From DASWJZ01 sp963792885 (GTDB lineage: Bacteria > Pseudomonadota > Alphaproteobacteria > Rhizobiales > Afifellaceae), in NCBI GenBank assembly GCA_963792885.1, contig CAWBXX010000001.1, positions 62,001 through 126,000 on the forward strand: DNA of 64,000 nt. Reading direction: 5' to 3'. Below are positions 63,032 to 64,000 of this stretch, in pieces (the stretch's first letter is position 1; every line of letters begins with the position of its first letter). The translations under genes were made by a program, and so were the position numbers. The notes below the pieces were generated by a model. It was not told the DNA's origin. It saw only the letters and a list, made by a program, of their open reading frames with translations, and searched no databases.

Positions 63032-63061
63032 GGTGCAGCCCGGTCTCTACCGGGTTGCACC
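63032..63061. terminator. Hairpin after the membrane cytochrome gene
   Basis: GGTGCAGCCCGGT (63032-63044) and ACCGGGTTGCACC (63049-63061) form a 13 bp stem with one G-T pair and a 4-base loop, 7 bp after the stop and between convergent genes. No T-run, so the terminator role rests on position and strength. Confidence 0.55.
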
Positions 63062-63089
63062 GCATGGCTGCGCCTTCTGAGTTCGCGAC

Positions 63090-63263
63090 CTAAACCGGTC
63101 CGCGTCCGCGCACCGCTCCTGCTACGGCCGAGATCAGGAACAGTATGATGGCGACGAAGAAGATGATCTTGGCGATGCCGACCGCCGTCCCGGCGATGCC
63201 GCCGAAGCCGAGAAGCGCTGCGATCAGCGCGATCACAAGGAAGGTCAGAGCCCATCCCAGCAT
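63090..63263 (-). CDS. DUF1328 small membrane protein (57 aa)
   Basis: Short hydrophobic protein MLGWALTFLVIALIAALLGF... with GGIAGTAVGIAKIIFFVAIILFLISAVAG and a basic end VRGRGPV. This two-helix pattern is the DUF1328 (YtjA) family, widespread in proteobacteria, function unknown; relatives are often expressed under stress. ATG 63263 has GGAGATTCGTC upstream. It stands alone between the cytochrome gene and the ZnuA-like gene, transcribed on the minus strand. Confidence 0.88.
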   Translation of the reverse strand: MLGWALTFLVIALIAALLGFGGIAGTAVGIAKIIFFVAIILFLISAVAGAVRGRGPV

Positions 63264-63347
63264 GACGAATCTCCATGAAATGCGCCGAAGAAGCGCGGTT
63301 CTGCCCTAAAACGCGGCAGGCTACGGTTTGGTTTCATGACTTCTTTT

Positions 63348-64000
63348 TCAGGTGGTGGCCGCAAGACATGACGCGATGATCTGGGCGTCCCGCGTAAGGA
63401 GTGCGCCATAGAGCGCGGGGCCGGGATCAAGGCCGGTGCCGCTTTCGTCAAGCACGCCAACGCGGACTCCGTCGGCGGCCATAGCGCTCAGGAGACCGGG
63501 GCCGGCCGTGCGGTCGACGAAGACGCAGGCGGCGCCGCTCTCCGCCACGGCCTTGCGCAACGTGTCGACCGCCGAGAGGTCGGCGAGCTCGGTCCGTTCG
63601 GTCACGTGCGGCCCGACCTCGTTCAGGCCGTAACGATGCACGAAGTAGGCGTAGCCGTCGCCAAGAATGGCGAACGGTCGCGTCGTCGCCGGCGCCAATT
63701 TCTGGCGGATCGCCAGATCGAGTCCTTCAAGCTCGCTCACCGTCGTCGCGGCGTTCTTGCGGTACTCGCGCGCGTGGCTCGGGTCCATGTCGGCGAGCGC
63801 CTCGGCCACCGCCTCGACCGCCTTCTCCGCGCGGAGAGGATCGAGCCAGAAATGCGGGTCGGCGCCCGCATGCGCCGCGGCGACTTCGGCGCCGACCTTG
63901 CCGAGCGCCGGTTCGCGCGCGCCCTTGTCCTTGGGCAGCTCGTCATCCGGCCGTGCGTTGATGCCGGGCGCTTCGAGAAGCTCGAGATCGGCCACGCCAT
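63348..64000 (-). CDS. ZnuA-like metal ABC transporter binding protein (partial, C-terminal part)
   Basis: The last 215 or so residues of a zinc/manganese-type periplasmic binding protein; the N-terminus lies beyond the window end. DPHFWLDPLRAEKAVEAVAEAL carries one metal His, RYGLNEVGPHVTERTELADLSAVDTLRKAVAESGAACVFVDRTAG corresponds to the linker and C-lobe, and TGLDPGPALYGALL to the end. At the third ligand site, where relatives read FHDAY or similar, this protein has ILGDGYAYFVHRYGL, so that His seems lost. Metal preference may differ. Neighbouring permease and ATPase genes are not visible. Confidence 0.8.
   Translation of the reverse strand, partial: GVADLELLEAPGINARPDDELPKDKGAREPALGKVGAEVAAAHAGADPHFWLDPLRAEKAVEAVAEALADMDPSHAREYRKNAATTVSELEGLDLAIRQKLAPATTRPFAILGDGYAYFVHRYGLNEVGPHVTERTELADLSAVDTLRKAVAESGAACVFVDRTAGPGLLSAMAADGVRVGVLDESGTGLDPGPALYGALLTRDAQIIASCLAATT

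Noticed and set aside
1..64000. tRNA, rRNA, CRISPR arrays, insertion sequences or prophage genes
   Set aside because: I looked for T-loop patterns, regular spaced repeats, transposase or integrase motifs and phage proteins and found none that I can support.

Overview
The window is 64 kb of GC-rich DNA, very probably from an alphaproteobacterium of the Hyphomicrobiales (Rhizobiales). This is inferred from gene families and local order: a TPR protein upstream of ispE; polyprenyl synthase, DUF2007, NPPY methyltransferase and S49 peptidase in a row; ETF-QO beside a family 4 uracil-DNA glycosylase; HxlR regulators, MprF, tetrameric-type sarcosine oxidase and a GbdR-like regulator. I see no rRNA, tRNA, CRISPR array, transposase or phage gene.

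Layout. 0-6.5 kb: DUF2207 and LemA proteins, a GGDEF-EAL protein, glyQ with a coupled unknown gene, a Met-rich c-type cytochrome and a SHOCT membrane protein. 6.5-9.8 kb: a compact flavin electron-transfer module (FMN-binding protein, ApbE, and an RnfD/NqrB-like membrane domain fused to a ferredoxin-reductase domain). 9.8-25.5 kb: mostly housekeeping genes (ispE, TPR-LysM protein, polyprenyl synthase, methyltransferase, S49 peptidase, ETF-QO, UDG, MFS, moaB, CBS protein) plus a secreted protease and a hybrid CHASE3 kinase. 25.8-28.6 kb: an ABC-type binding protein coupled to a Cache-HAMP-nucleotide cyclase. 28.6-35.2 kb: sarcosine and one-carbon genes (cupin, soxD, soxB, SDR, ogt, fhs, GbdR-like regulator). 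35.2-40.6 kb: two HxlR regulators, each divergent from a flavoenzyme, then an AI-2E family exporter. 40.8-46.4 kb: a complete ydcSTUVW-like polyamine uptake and aminobutyraldehyde dehydrogenase operon. 46.6-48.8 kb: an SHP-type cytochrome operon. 48.9-59.7 kb: a second trypsin-like protease, a dimethylglycine/sarcosine dehydrogenase-like enzyme, a PfkB kinase, mprF, folD, a GT-C membrane protein and a cyclophilin-fold protein. 59.7-63.3 kb: an OmpR-type two-component system divergent from two cytochrome genes. The window ends inside a ZnuA-like gene.

How the genes fit together. Two themes recur. One is one-carbon and methylamine catabolism: SoxBD, the dehydrogenase with a GcvT-type domain, Fhs, FolD and a GbdR-like regulator would oxidise methylated glycines and pass the carbon to tetrahydrofolate. 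The other is electron transfer at or beyond the inner membrane: the flavin module, the SHP operon and the cytochromes at 61.5-63.0 kb. The promoter regions of the flavin module and the SHP operon share TGTCAGC-type direct repeats with an 11 bp period, the spacing expected for an OmpR/PhoB-family regulator.

Quality warning. About 15 genes carry one or more single-base frameshifts although the reading frames on both sides still encode intact family motifs. Together they amount to well over 20 indels. They look like uncorrected sequencing or assembly errors rather than gene decay. I annotate the reconstructed genes across the shifts and name each break.
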